Positions 43,859 to 51,728 of a DNA stretch of 64,000 bases are shown one piece after another. The notes under the pieces are model-generated. The model ran no database searches. It was not told the origin of the DNA and saw nothing but the letters and a program-made list of their open reading frames with translations. Made by a program: the position numbers and the translations under genes. Origin of the DNA: Salinisphaeraceae bacterium. GTDB lineage: Bacteria; Pseudomonadota; Gammaproteobacteria; Nevskiales; Salinisphaeraceae. Each line of letters opens with the position of its first letter. The first letter of the stretch is position 1. The stretch covers positions 1 through 64,000 of the forward strand of contig NYTH01000052.1 in the NCBI GenBank assembly GCA_002683405.1, written 5' to 3'.

Positions 43859-44425
43859 TCAATCGTCGAGCGAGCGGCCCGCCTGTGCTTCCACGTGCGC
43901 GCGCATGGCGGCCGGCAGCGGTCTGCACTCCGGCTCGTGGCCGCGCGCCCGCAGGAAATCCCGCAGGACGAGGCCGGTGCTCACCGGCCAGTAGAAGCCT
44001 TCGGAGAAAGGCACGCGAATGTATTCGGCCAACTCCTCGTTCAGCGTAACGGGGCCACTGGCGCGTACGTGGTAGGTGAGGATCAGCTGATTCATCACGG
44101 CGAAGCTGTGCATGCCGAGGAATTCGACCACCTCGCCGTCGAGGTCGAGCTCTTCCTTGACCTCACGCAGCACGGCGTCGGCCGGTTCTTCCTCGGGCTC
44201 GAGAAAGCCCGCGATTACGGTGAACACGTCTTCGGGCCACTGGGCGTTGCGGGCCAGCAGCAGTTCGCCCTCGTGCTCCACGATGGCGGTGACGACCGGC
44301 ACGGGATTGTTCCAGAAGACATGCCCGCAGCCTGGCGCCGGACAGCACTGTAGCTGCCGTCCATCGCGCGGCTCGCGCGAGAGTTGACTGGCGCAGACGG
44401 GGCAGTAGCGAAATTCGGCGGGCAC
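43859..44425 (-). CDS. Nudix hydrolase with zinc ribbon
   Basis: A 188-residue protein: an N-terminal zinc ribbon (YCPVCASQL ... LQCCPAPGCGHVFWNNP) and a Nudix domain with GFLEPEEEPADAVLREVKEE in the catalytic box. This resembles the C-terminal part of NADH pyrophosphatases (NudC type), so a dinucleotide such as NAD(H) is a likely but unproven substrate. The start is GTG at 44425. It is downstream of the alcohol dehydrogenase gene, with a terminator between them. Confidence 0.88.
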   Translation of the reverse strand: MPAEFRYCPVCASQLSREPRDGRQLQCCPAPGCGHVFWNNPVPVVTAIVEHEGELLLARNAQWPEDVFTVIAGFLEPEEEPADAVLREVKEELDLDGEVVEFLGMHSFAVMNQLILTYHVRASGPVTLNEELAEYIRVPFSEGFYWPVSTGLVLRDFLRARGHEPECRPLPAAMRAHVEAQAGRSLDD

Positions 44426-44457
44426 GGGAATCAGGTCGGCGCGGTGTGGCCAGTGAA

Positions 44458-44480
44458 AAGCCCCGGACGAGCCGGGGCTT
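44458..44480 (-). terminator. Terminator of the PQQ alcohol dehydrogenase gene
   Basis: AAGCCCCGG and CCGGGGCTT form a 9-bp stem with a 5-nt loop 25 nt past the stop. On the minus strand it ends in TTTTC. Confidence 0.8.
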
Positions 44481-44504
44481 GATTCGGGCTGCGCGCGTTA
44501 CGCG

Positions 44505-46697
44505 TCATCCGTCCGACCGGTTCGCCGCCTGCTGCGACGGGGCGGATTCGATCTGCGCCTTCAGGTCGTGCGCCCGCTTGATCACGTACTGATGAATGGC
44601 CGTGACCTGTTCCGGCGTGAAGCGATCCATGAAGGCCGGCATGCCCTGCTGCGAGCGCGCCCCCGCCACGATGGCGGCGAACTGGTCATGCTCTTCCGGC
44701 GTCATGTAGCGCAGGTCGGGCACCACGCTGCCGGACTGCACGTTGGGGCCATGGCAGGTGCCGCAGGCCGCGTTGTACATCTGACGGCCTTCGGCGATGG
44801 TCGCCTCGTCAGCGGTGACCTCGGGCAGCTCGGGCAGCGCCACGGTGCGGTTCTGCGGCGGCGGCAACTCGGCCTTGCCGCCCAGCTTGAAGGTCAGGAT
44901 ACGGGCTTCGGGTTCCACCTTGGCCGGTTCGGACAGACCGCCCAAGGCCAGCGGCCAGGCGCCGCCCCAGCCGGCGGCCACGGTCACGTACTGTTCTCCG
45001 TCGATCGTGTAGGTCATGGGGCCGGCCATCACGCCGGAGTTGGCGCGGTGCTCCCAGAGCTTCTCGCCGGTTTTGGCGTTATAGGCCACGAAGCGCCCGT
45101 CCGCCGTGCCCTGGAACACGAGCTCGCCGGCCGTGCTGAGCGTGCCGCCGTTCCAGATCGTATCGAAGGGCTGGCGCCAGGCTTCCTCCTGCTTGACCGG
45201 GTCCCAGGCCAGCAGGTTGCCCTTGTACATGCCCTGGAAGCCGCTCAATTCCTCCTGGTTCTCGGGCAGGGCGATGGGCTGCGAGCCCATGTGCCAGTTG
45301 CCCTTGCCGCTGAAATCCTCGTCAAGATCGGGCTCGTAATAGGCCACGGCTTCCTGCTGCGGGATATAGACCAGCCCGGTCTGCGGGTTGTAGGACATGG
45401 GCTGCCAGTTGTGCGCACCGATTGCGCCCGGCGAGACCATGGCGGGCTTGTCCTTCCAGTCGGCCTCTGGGTTTTCCACCGGCCGGCCGGTTTCCATGTC
45501 CACATGGGACGCCCAGTTGGCCGGGGCGAACTTTTCCGCCGAGAGCAACTCACCCGTCTTGCGGTCGATGACGTAGAAGAAGCCGTTCTTGGGCGCCTGC
45601 ATCAGGACCTTGCGCTGCTTACCGTCGATGCTCAGATCGGCCAGGATGATCGACTGGGTGGCGGTGTAGTCCCAGTTGTCGGCGGGCGTGGTCTGGTAGT
45701 GCCACTTGTATTTACCCGTGTCCGGATCGAGTGCAACGATCGACGACAGGAACAAATTGTCGCCGCCGCCGGGCGAGCGCACGTGCCGATTCCAGGGCGA
45801 GCCGTTGCCCACGCCGATGTAAAGCAGGTTGAGCTCGGGGTCGTAGGCCATGGCGTCCCAGGCAGTGCCGCCGCCGCCGAATTTCCACCACTGATCGCCT
45901 GACCAGGTCTTCATGGCCATTTTCATGGCCTCGCTTTCGACCGGATCGGTCGGGTTGCCCGGCACGGTGTAGAAACGCCAGACCTGATCGCCCGATTCGG
46001 CATCATAGGCCGTGACGTAGCCGCGCACACCCAGCTCGGCGCCGCCGTTGCCGATGATCACCTTGCCGTTGATGATGCGCGGCGCGCCGGTAACGGTGTA
46101 GCTCAGGTCGCGGTCGACCACGGTGTCGACTTCCCAGACCTCGTCGCCGGACTGGGCGTCCAGCGCTATCAGCCGGCCATCGTAGCTGCCGACATAGACC
46201 TTGCCCTGCCACACCGCGACGCCGCGGTTGGCCACGTCGCAGCAGCCGTTGCGGGCGTAGGCCTTGGGCACTTCGGGGTCGTATTTCCAGACTTCCTTGC
46301 CGGTCACGGGGTCCAGCGCGCTGACGATGGAGTAGGCGCCGGTGACGATCATCAGGCCATCGGCGACCACGGGGGTGGTTTCGGTGGCGCGGTCCCAGTC
46401 CAGCTTGTAGTGCCAGGCCAGGCCGAGCTTGCCGACATTGCCGGTATCGATGGTGTCGAGCGGGCTGTAGCGCTGCTCCGAGTAGGTGCGGCCATGGCTG
46501 ACCCAGTCGCCGGGCGTCTTGTCGGCCGCCTTGATACGAGCGCCATCCACGTCGGCAAAGGGTTTTTTGGCCGGCGCCTGCGTGGCGGCGGTCGATGCCT
46601 TGGCGGCATCTTTTCCGCCCTGACTGGCAGTGGTAGTTGCACCGTCACAGCCGACCAGTGCGAAGGCCAGGGCGGCCAGGGTGATTGCGTGTCTCAT
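44505..46697 (-). CDS. Quinohemoprotein alcohol dehydrogenase (PQQ, cytochrome c), lipoprotein
   Basis: A 730-residue protein. A lipoprotein signal (AALAFALVGCDG) leads into an eight-bladed PQQ propeller with the vicinal disulfide pair NGCCDVANRG, the Ca ligand Glu in NPTDPVESEAMKMA, GNGSPWNRH and the catalytic Asp in NWDYTATQ. A C-terminal cytochrome c domain has the heme site CGTCHG (about residue 655) and axial Met candidates in QQGMPAFMDRF. The Thr two residues after the catalytic Asp, rather than Asp, argues for the calcium-type enzyme, not a lanthanide one. It oxidises primary alcohols in the periplasm. The ATG at 46697 follows GAGGAGAG. No PQQ biosynthesis genes are in the window. Confidence 0.93.
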   Translation of the reverse strand: MRHAITLAALAFALVGCDGATTTASQGGKDAAKASTAATQAPAKKPFADVDGARIKAADKTPGDWVSHGRTYSEQRYSPLDTIDTGNVGKLGLAWHYKLDWDRATETTPVVADGLMIVTGAYSIVSALDPVTGKEVWKYDPEVPKAYARNGCCDVANRGVAVWQGKVYVGSYDGRLIALDAQSGDEVWEVDTVVDRDLSYTVTGAPRIINGKVIIGNGGAELGVRGYVTAYDAESGDQVWRFYTVPGNPTDPVESEAMKMAMKTWSGDQWWKFGGGGTAWDAMAYDPELNLLYIGVGNGSPWNRHVRSPGGGDNLFLSSIVALDPDTGKYKWHYQTTPADNWDYTATQSIILADLSIDGKQRKVLMQAPKNGFFYVIDRKTGELLSAEKFAPANWASHVDMETGRPVENPEADWKDKPAMVSPGAIGAHNWQPMSYNPQTGLVYIPQQEAVAYYEPDLDEDFSGKGNWHMGSQPIALPENQEELSGFQGMYKGNLLAWDPVKQEEAWRQPFDTIWNGGTLSTAGELVFQGTADGRFVAYNAKTGEKLWEHRANSGVMAGPMTYTIDGEQYVTVAAGWGGAWPLALGGLSEPAKVEPEARILTFKLGGKAELPPPQNRTVALPELPEVTADEATIAEGRQMYNAACGTCHGPNVQSGSVVPDLRYMTPEEHDQFAAIVAGARSQQGMPAFMDRFTPEQVTAIHQYVIKRAHDLKAQIESAPSQQAANRSDG

Positions 46698-46878
46698 GAC
46701 TCTCCTCACAGCACGGAATTCTTTTTTGCGTACCGGCATCATAATGCATCTTCATGCCGAACAGCAGCCGCGGACAGCCGGTGCGCGGCCAGCCGTATCT
46801 GCTGCGGCCGTTCGCGTGATCCAGTAGCGCACAGGCCGCGCCCCGGCCGATCGGGCAGTGGCTGCCTGGCGCGAATTG

Positions 46879-47382
46879 TCAGCCTGGCGGTTCGATGATG
46901 AGGGACTCGCCCTGCTGGCGAAAATCCACGTGCCGCAGAAAGGTCATGCCCAGCAGGATGGCGTCGCCCTGCATGGCGGGGTTGATCGAGCCGCGGATAT
47001 TGGTCAGGCGCAGACCGCCCAGGCTGATGCTGTCGATGAACGTGGTGTAGGCCGTGCGCAGACCGCCGGCGGTCATCACGTTGATGGCCTGGCCGCGCTC
47101 CAGCGAGAGCGTCTCGGCCAGATGCGCCGGGATGGCCACGTGGTCGGCGCCGGTATCGACGATAAAGGTCACCGGCTGGCCGTTGATCTGCCCCGGCGCG
47201 ATGTATGAGCCGCCGCGGTTGCGCTGCAGCCGCACCGTGCTGGAGGCGCCCGCGCCGGTGGTCAGGTCCAGATTCGGATTGGCGCGGCGCTCCACCAGAT
47301 GCGAAAAGCCCCAGGTCATCAGCCCCATCAGGACCAGAAAGCTCAGGATGATCGGTGTCAGCGGCCTCAGGTGTTCGGACAT
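46879..47382 (-). CDS. Membrane-anchored retropepsin-like aspartic protease
   Basis: About 167 residues: one transmembrane helix (IILSFLVLMGLMTWGFSHL) and a retroviral-type aspartyl protease domain with the catalytic FIVDTGADHVAIP, a flap region, and the C-terminal ILLGMTFLRHVDFRQQG. This is the clan AA family of proteobacterial single-domain, presumably dimeric proteases facing the periplasm. Substrates are unknown. The ATG at 47382 follows GAGAGAGA. It lies 100 nt downstream of the topoisomerase IB gene on the same strand. Confidence 0.9.
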   Translation of the reverse strand: MSEHLRPLTPIILSFLVLMGLMTWGFSHLVERRANPNLDLTTGAGASSTVRLQRNRGGSYIAPGQINGQPVTFIVDTGADHVAIPAHLAETLSLERGQAINVMTAGGLRTAYTTFIDSISLGGLRLTNIRGSINPAMQGDAILLGMTFLRHVDFRQQGESLIIEPPG

Positions 47383-47482
47383 TCTCTCTCGGGTCGGTGG
47401 CGCCGGCGGCTCTGTCGAGGGCCGGACGGCAGTCTGAAGCAGGAACATGCCACAGGCCGCGCGGTCGCGCGACGGGCTGGCT

Positions 47483-48532
47483 TCAAGGGCGCCGGTGCAG
47501 GAAATGCAGAAACCGGGCCTCGGCCTGAAGCAGCTCGCGCGGCTTGTCATCCGGCGTCTCGGGCGGCGGCCACGCGCCGGCTTCAAACGCGTCGATGATG
47601 GCCGGGTGAATATAGTACTTGCGGCAGGTGGCGGGCCGGTTTCGCAAGTGCCGGGCGGTCGCCTTCACCATGGCCACGATCTGCCGCGTGACGGCGCTGG
47701 CGCTGTCGTCGGGCATGCTGTCCGCCAGATGCTCGAAGGCATACACGCTGCCGCGCCAGGTCCGCAGCAGTTTGGCGGACACCCAGTCGGCGTCGCAGAT
47801 CTGCTTGAGGTAGTCGTTGACGTGCTGCGAATCCACGCGGGTGAAGCCGGTGCGTTCGTCGCCCGCGCGGTACTGGAACAGCGCCTGGCCGGGCAGTTCG
47901 TCGCAGCGGGCGAGCACCTGGGCGAGCTTTTGGCTGGCCAGCGCTACCGTGCTGTGGCGGCCGCCCTTGGCGTCGAACTCGAACTGTATGGCGTTGCCCT
48001 GCAGTTCCAGATGGCGCTGCTGAAGGGTGGTGACGCCGTAGCTTTCGTTTTCGCGCGTGTAGCCCCGGTTACCCACCCGCATGCCGGTGAGATCCATCAA
48101 CCGGATCACGGTAGCCAGCATCATTTCCCGGCTGAAATCATCGCGATCGATATCGCGCACCAGCCGGCGACGCAGCCGCGGCAGCAGGTCGCCGAACGCC
48201 TCGAGCCGATCGAACTTGCCGTGATTGCGGTGCGTCTGCCAGACGGGGTGGTAGCGGTACTGCTTGCGGTCACGCGCGTCCCGGCCGGTGGCCTGCAGAT
48301 GGCCGTGGGCAACGGGGGCAATCCAGACGTTGCGATAGGCCGGCGGGAGCGCCAGGGCGTTGATCCGTGCCAGGTCCGCCGGATCATCGACCTTTCGGCC
48401 CTCCGCATCGAGATAGTAGAAGCCCTTGCCGGCGCCCTTGCGGGTAAAACCCGGCTGGGTGTCAGTCAGGTGAATCAGGGCATCCGGCGGCAGGTCGTCA
48501 AAGCCGGGCAGGGGTTTGCGTTTGCGGGCCAT
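47483..48532 (-). CDS. DNA topoisomerase IB (poxvirus-like)
   Basis: A 349-residue type IB topoisomerase. The N-terminal domain has GKGFYYLDAEGRKV and YHPVWQTHRNHGKFDRL. The catalytic domain has IRLMDLTGMRVGNRGY (Arg), DAKGGRHSTVAL (Lys), TWRGSVYAFEHL in place of the usual FRTWxxS-type strand, and the nucleophile Tyr in CRKYYIHPAII. It relaxes supercoils through a 3'-phosphotyrosine. This short enzyme is sporadic in proteobacteria. It sits close to the DUF2945 gene (33 nt) and retropepsin gene; a common transcript is plausible. Confidence 0.93.
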   Translation of the reverse strand: MARKRKPLPGFDDLPPDALIHLTDTQPGFTRKGAGKGFYYLDAEGRKVDDPADLARINALALPPAYRNVWIAPVAHGHLQATGRDARDRKQYRYHPVWQTHRNHGKFDRLEAFGDLLPRLRRRLVRDIDRDDFSREMMLATVIRLMDLTGMRVGNRGYTRENESYGVTTLQQRHLELQGNAIQFEFDAKGGRHSTVALASQKLAQVLARCDELPGQALFQYRAGDERTGFTRVDSQHVNDYLKQICDADWVSAKLLRTWRGSVYAFEHLADSMPDDSASAVTRQIVAMVKATARHLRNRPATCRKYYIHPAIIDAFEAGAWPPPETPDDKPRELLQAEARFLHFLHRRP

Positions 48533-48565
48533 GCAGCGTGGAGCGCGGAGAGCCTGGGGCGGCCG

Positions 48566-48781
48566 TCAGGCGTCGGCGCGCTCGACTTCGGTAGCGAGCT
48601 TGAGCACCCGCTGCCCGTTGTCCTGCTCGATGAGATAGGCCGGCGTGTCCCGGCTGCCCTTGCGGGTGATGTCCGAGCCGTCGATCTGGCGCGTGACGGT
48701 CTCGTGAAACACGGTCTGGACCGTGCCGGTAGCTTGGCCGCTGCCCCAGACCCACTGCACGCGCGTGCCGCTTCGAATCAT
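48566..48781 (-). CDS. DUF2945 (TUDOR-like) small protein
   Basis: A 71-residue protein of the DUF2945/hypervirulence-associated TUDOR-domain type: GTRVQWVWGSGQATGTVQ at the N-terminus and TPAYLIEQDNGQRVLKLATE at the C-terminus. The domain is a small beta barrel that may bind nucleic acid or protein tails. It lies upstream of, and probably with, topoisomerase IB. The ATG at 48781 is immediately beyond the edge of a repeat element. Confidence 0.85.
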   Translation of the reverse strand: MIRSGTRVQWVWGSGQATGTVQTVFHETVTRQIDGSDITRKGSRDTPAYLIEQDNGQRVLKLATEVERADA

Positions 48782-48803
48782 GTCTGCCCCTGGAATTTAT
48801 GAG

Positions 48804-48962
48804 CCGTGCATTAAATAGACAAAATTTTTCGGATCAAAAATGCAGGCCATGGATGGCCTGCCCGCGACCGTAAGGGCGCGAGAGCATTGGCCGGACATGC
48901 GCCGGCCAATGCGGCACGCAATCGCGAAAGGACTTCGCGTATTGAGTGAACTGTCTAATAAG
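48804..48962. repeat. MITE-like element type 2, copy B (intact)
   Basis: About 159 bp. The ends read GTGCATTAAATAGACAAAAT and GTGAACTGTCTAATAAG, and are imperfect inverted repeats sharing TAGACA. Inside are three hairpins: GCAGGCCAT/ATGGCCTGC (9 bp, 48842-48861), GCATTGGCCGG/CCGGCCAATGC (11 bp, 48884-48912), and CGCGAA/TTCGCG. It closely matches the interrupted copy at 40453. It is non-coding. The rest of the gap up to 49093 shows nothing recognisable. Confidence 0.8.
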
Positions 48963-49093
48963 GGCCCTGATGGTAGCGGGCAGATGGGCGGCGGGTATCC
49001 GTCAAAACCCGCAGCGGGCCGGGAGTCTGCGTCGTGGGAATAAAAGGAGCGACGGAATCCCGCAGTCCGTTCTGGCTTCCAGGGCGCAGGCTC

Positions 49094-49339
49094 CTAAGAC
49101 CGCGTAAAGGCAGCCTCGCTGGAGCTGCCGAACGTCTTGGCTTCAATCGGCATGCCCTGACGATCGTAGCCGCTGGCGCTAAAGGGCCTGAAGCCCAGCG
49201 CGACGTACAGGCACAACATGACCAGGCCCGTAATGATCACGCCCGTGCCGTTGGCGCGCCGCAGCGCGTGCCCGGACCGGTGGGCCACTTCGCGAAGCGG
49301 CGGGGCAAGCCGGCGGCTGCGTTGGATGAGTTTCTGCAT
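49094..49339 (-). CDS. Small single-pass membrane protein, hypothetical
   Basis: An 81-residue frame with a basic amphipathic N-terminus (KLIQRSRRLAPPLREVAHRS), one hydrophobic helix (GVIITGLVMLCLYVALGF) and a short polar tail. The ATG at 49339 follows AGGTGAACG, a fair Shine-Dalgarno. No family is recognised. It is plausible as a small inner-membrane protein, but its existence rests on the ORF and ribosome site alone. Confidence 0.5.
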   Translation of the reverse strand: MQKLIQRSRRLAPPLREVAHRSGHALRRANGTGVIITGLVMLCLYVALGFRPFSASGYDRQGMPIEAKTFGSSSEAAFTRS

Positions 49340-49513
49340 GAGCGTTCACCTGTTGTCCATTCTTCGGGCGCACTTGCCTGAAGCAAGTGCCGTGCCGGCC
49401 CGCGTTGTCGCGTGCAGGCGAGGGCCATCAGGGCTTAATTTAAGGGTAGCGGGTGAATGGAAACTGAACGCATCGAGCGCCAATCGAAAGCCGGGCCGAA
49501 GCGGCCATTAAAA

Positions 49514-49544
49514 AAGGGGTGCGGCATTGCCTGCCGCACCCCTT
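49514..49544 (-). terminator. Intrinsic terminator of the crotonase-thiolase operon
   Basis: A perfect 13-bp stem (49514-49526 with 49532-49544) and TTGCC loop lies 25 nt beyond the thiolase stop. On the minus strand it runs into a T-tract. Confidence 0.9.
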
Positions 49545-49568
49545 TAGAGAACGTATCGGTGCCCGGTT

Positions 49569-50807
49569 CTATTGCAGGCGTTCGATGATCACCGCCGGCG
49601 CCATGCCGCCGGCGGCGCACATGGTGATCAGGCCATAGCGGTCATCCCGGCGCTCCAGCTCGTCCAGCACGGTGTTGATGAGTATCGTGCCAGTGCAGCC
49701 GATGGGGTGCCCCAGCGCTATTGCGCCGCCGTTGACGTTGACCCGCTCGCGGTCCAGATCCAGGTCGCGGATGAATTTCTCGGCGACCACGGCGAACGCT
49801 TCGTTGATCTCCCACAGATCGATATCGTCCTGCTTGAGTCCGGCACGCTCGAGCACCTTGCGGGCGGCCGGGCCCGGCGCGTTGAGCATGAGCGTGGGAT
49901 CGCCGCCCATGTTCGCCATGGCGACGATCCGACCGCGCGGCTTCATGCCGTGCTTCTTCGCGTAATCCGGTGAGGCCAGCAGCATGGCGGCCGCGCCGTC
50001 GACCACCCCGGACGAGTTGCCGGCGTGATGCTTGTACTCGATCTGCAGATCCGGATAGGCCTGCTTGATCAGGCTCAAATAGGTCGTGCCCTGTTCATCC
50101 AGCGGATAGTTGGCCAGCTTCTCGAACGACGGATCGAGCTGGCCCAGCGACTCGGCTGTAGTGCCCGGCCGCGGAAACTCCTCGCGGTCAAGCAGCAGGG
50201 TTCCGTCGGCATCCTTGACGGGCACCAGGCTCTTGTCGAAATAGCCGCTGCGGATGGCGTGATCGGCGCGTTTCTGCGACTCGGCGGCCAGCTCGTCGAG
50301 CGCCTGCCGGGGGATATTCTCGAGCGTGGCGATCGCGTCGGCGCACACCCCCTGATGCGGCTGCGGGTGGGACTGGCGCAGGCGCAGGTTGCCGTTATCC
50401 AGGAACATGGCGGGCTCGCTGCCCTTGATACCGAACTGCGACATCATTTCGGTGCCGCCGGCCACGACCAGATCTTCCATGCCGGACATCACCGAGGCGG
50501 CGCCGAAGTTCACACTGGTGATCCCCGACCCGCAGAAGCGGTCTAGCGTGACGCCGCTGGTCGTAATGTCGTAGCCGGCGTCCAGGGCGGCCATGCGACC
50601 CAGGTCGGCGCTCTGCTGGCCGCGCTGGCTGGACGTTGCCCAGATCACGTCCTCGACCTCTTTCGTGTCGAAGCCGACGCGTTCCTGCAGCGCCCTGAGC
50701 ACGGTAGCGCCCAGATGATGGGGATGCATTTCGGCCAGTGCGCCCTTGCCGATCTTGCCAATGCCGCGGGGCGTCCGGCAGGCGTCAATAATCCAAGCGT
50801 CGCTCAT
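49569..50807 (-). CDS. Acetyl-CoA C-acyltransferase (thiolase)
   Basis: A 412-residue thiolase with all catalytic residues: nucleophile Cys in LDRFCGSGITS, INEAFAV, the His of IALGHPIGCTG, and the second Cys in TMCAAGG. It cleaves 3-ketoacyl-CoA in beta-oxidation or condenses acetyl-CoA. It follows the crotonase gene by 34 nt on the same strand and ends at a strong terminator, so the two form a small acyl-CoA operon. Chain-length preference cannot be told from sequence alone. Confidence 0.95.
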   Translation of the reverse strand: MSDAWIIDACRTPRGIGKIGKGALAEMHPHHLGATVLRALQERVGFDTKEVEDVIWATSSQRGQQSADLGRMAALDAGYDITTSGVTLDRFCGSGITSVNFGAASVMSGMEDLVVAGGTEMMSQFGIKGSEPAMFLDNGNLRLRQSHPQPHQGVCADAIATLENIPRQALDELAAESQKRADHAIRSGYFDKSLVPVKDADGTLLLDREEFPRPGTTAESLGQLDPSFEKLANYPLDEQGTTYLSLIKQAYPDLQIEYKHHAGNSSGVVDGAAAMLLASPDYAKKHGMKPRGRIVAMANMGGDPTLMLNAPGPAARKVLERAGLKQDDIDLWEINEAFAVVAEKFIRDLDLDRERVNVNGGAIALGHPIGCTGTILINTVLDELERRDDRYGLITMCAAGGMAPAVIIERLQ

Positions 50808-50841
50808 TCAATTGCTCCTTTCAGGGGGTGTATGGCCAACA

Positions 50842-51612
50842 CTAGCGGCCCTGCCAGTTCGGCTCGCGCTTTTCGGCAAAGGCCCGGGAGCCCTCCACGG
50901 CGTCCTCACTGGAAAAAATAGGATCGGTTATGGCTCTCTGGCGCTCGAAAATCTCGCTGTCCGGCCAGCCGGCCTGCTCGACGATGACGCGCTTGCTGGC
51001 CGCGATGGCAAGCGGGCCATTGGCCACCACGCGTCGGGCCAGCGCCATCGCGCCGTCGAGCGCTTCGCCCTTGTCCACGATGCGGTTGATCAGCCCCATC
51101 TCGTAGGCGCGCTGCGCCGTGATGAAGTCGCCGGTCAGCGCCAGCTCCATGGCCAGCCGGGGCGGAATCTGGCGGGGCAGGCGGACCAGCCCGCCGGCGG
51201 CCGCGACCAGGCCGCGCTTGGCCTCGGGAATGCCGAAGCTGGCATCGCTGGCCACCACCAGCAGATCGCAGACCAGCGCCAGCTCAAACCCACCGGCCAG
51301 CGCGAAACCTTCCACGGCGCCGATCAGCGGCTTGGTAGGGGGCGCCTCCGTGATGCCGCCGAAGCCCTTGCCCTCGACGACCGGCAGCTCGCCCGTGACG
51401 AAGGCCTTCAGATCCATGCCGGCACAGAAAGTGCCGCCGGCGCCGGTGAGTATGCCCACGCGGATATCGTCGTTGGCGTCCAGCTCGTCGATTGCGGCGG
51501 CTATGCCCTTGGCCACCGCCAGGTTGACGGCGTTCTTGGCTTGCGCCCGATTGATGGTGATGGTCATTACGCCATCGCTGATGTCGGTCAATACCGCCTG
51601 CTCGTCACTCAT
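50842..51612 (-). CDS. Enoyl-CoA hydratase/isomerase family (crotonase) protein
   Basis: A 256-residue crotonase-fold protein: ITINRAQAKNAVN, the oxyanion-hole strands GAGGTFCAGMDLKAF and ALAGGFELALVCDLLV, and FGIPEAKRGLVAAAGGL carrying the usual Glu region. It probably hydrates or isomerises enoyl-CoA; some members instead hydrolyse or decarboxylate, so the exact reaction is open. The ATG at 51612 starts the family-length protein (MSDEQAVLTDIS); the frame upstream is non-coding. First gene of the operon with thiolase; divergent from the rSAM-UdgX pair. Confidence 0.93.
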   Translation of the reverse strand: MSDEQAVLTDISDGVMTITINRAQAKNAVNLAVAKGIAAAIDELDANDDIRVGILTGAGGTFCAGMDLKAFVTGELPVVEGKGFGGITEAPPTKPLIGAVEGFALAGGFELALVCDLLVVASDASFGIPEAKRGLVAAAGGLVRLPRQIPPRLAMELALTGDFITAQRAYEMGLINRIVDKGEALDGAMALARRVVANGPLAIAASKRVIVEQAGWPDSEIFERQRAITDPIFSSEDAVEGSRAFAEKREPNWQGR

Positions 51613-51693
51613 GGGGCGCCTCCGCAATAAAAGAGCGCCGAAAGCTAACACGGCGCGAATTCCGGTCACTAACCTTTCGGGCAGGGTGGGGCG

Positions 51694-51722
51694 GTGACCG
51701 GACGGTTTTGACTGTATACAAT
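51694..51722 (+). promoter_or_regulatory. Promoter of the rSAM-UdgX operon (leaderless)
   Basis: A -35-like GTGACC (51694-51699), a 17-nt spacer and TACAAT (51717-51722) as -10 put the transcription start at about 51729, the A of the ATG. There is no Shine-Dalgarno before that ATG, so the mRNA may be leaderless. Confidence 0.55.
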
Positions 51723-51727
51723 TACAG
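51712..51727 (+). promoter_or_regulatory. LexA (SOS) box
   Basis: CTGTATACAATTACAG fits the gammaproteobacterial LexA consensus CTGT-N8-ACAG exactly. It overlaps the -10 element and ends 1 nt before the start codon of the radical-SAM gene, an ideal place for repression. Confidence 0.75.
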
Positions 51728-51728
51728 C

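Noticed and set aside
44568-45902. 444-codon antisense frame within the PQQ dehydrogenase gene
   Set aside because: Shadow of a strongly biased coding strand; the PQQ enzyme motifs are on the opposite strand.
48804-48962. Possible CRISPR repeat unit because of strong hairpins
   Set aside because: Only two distant copies, no spacer-repeat periodicity and no cas genes.
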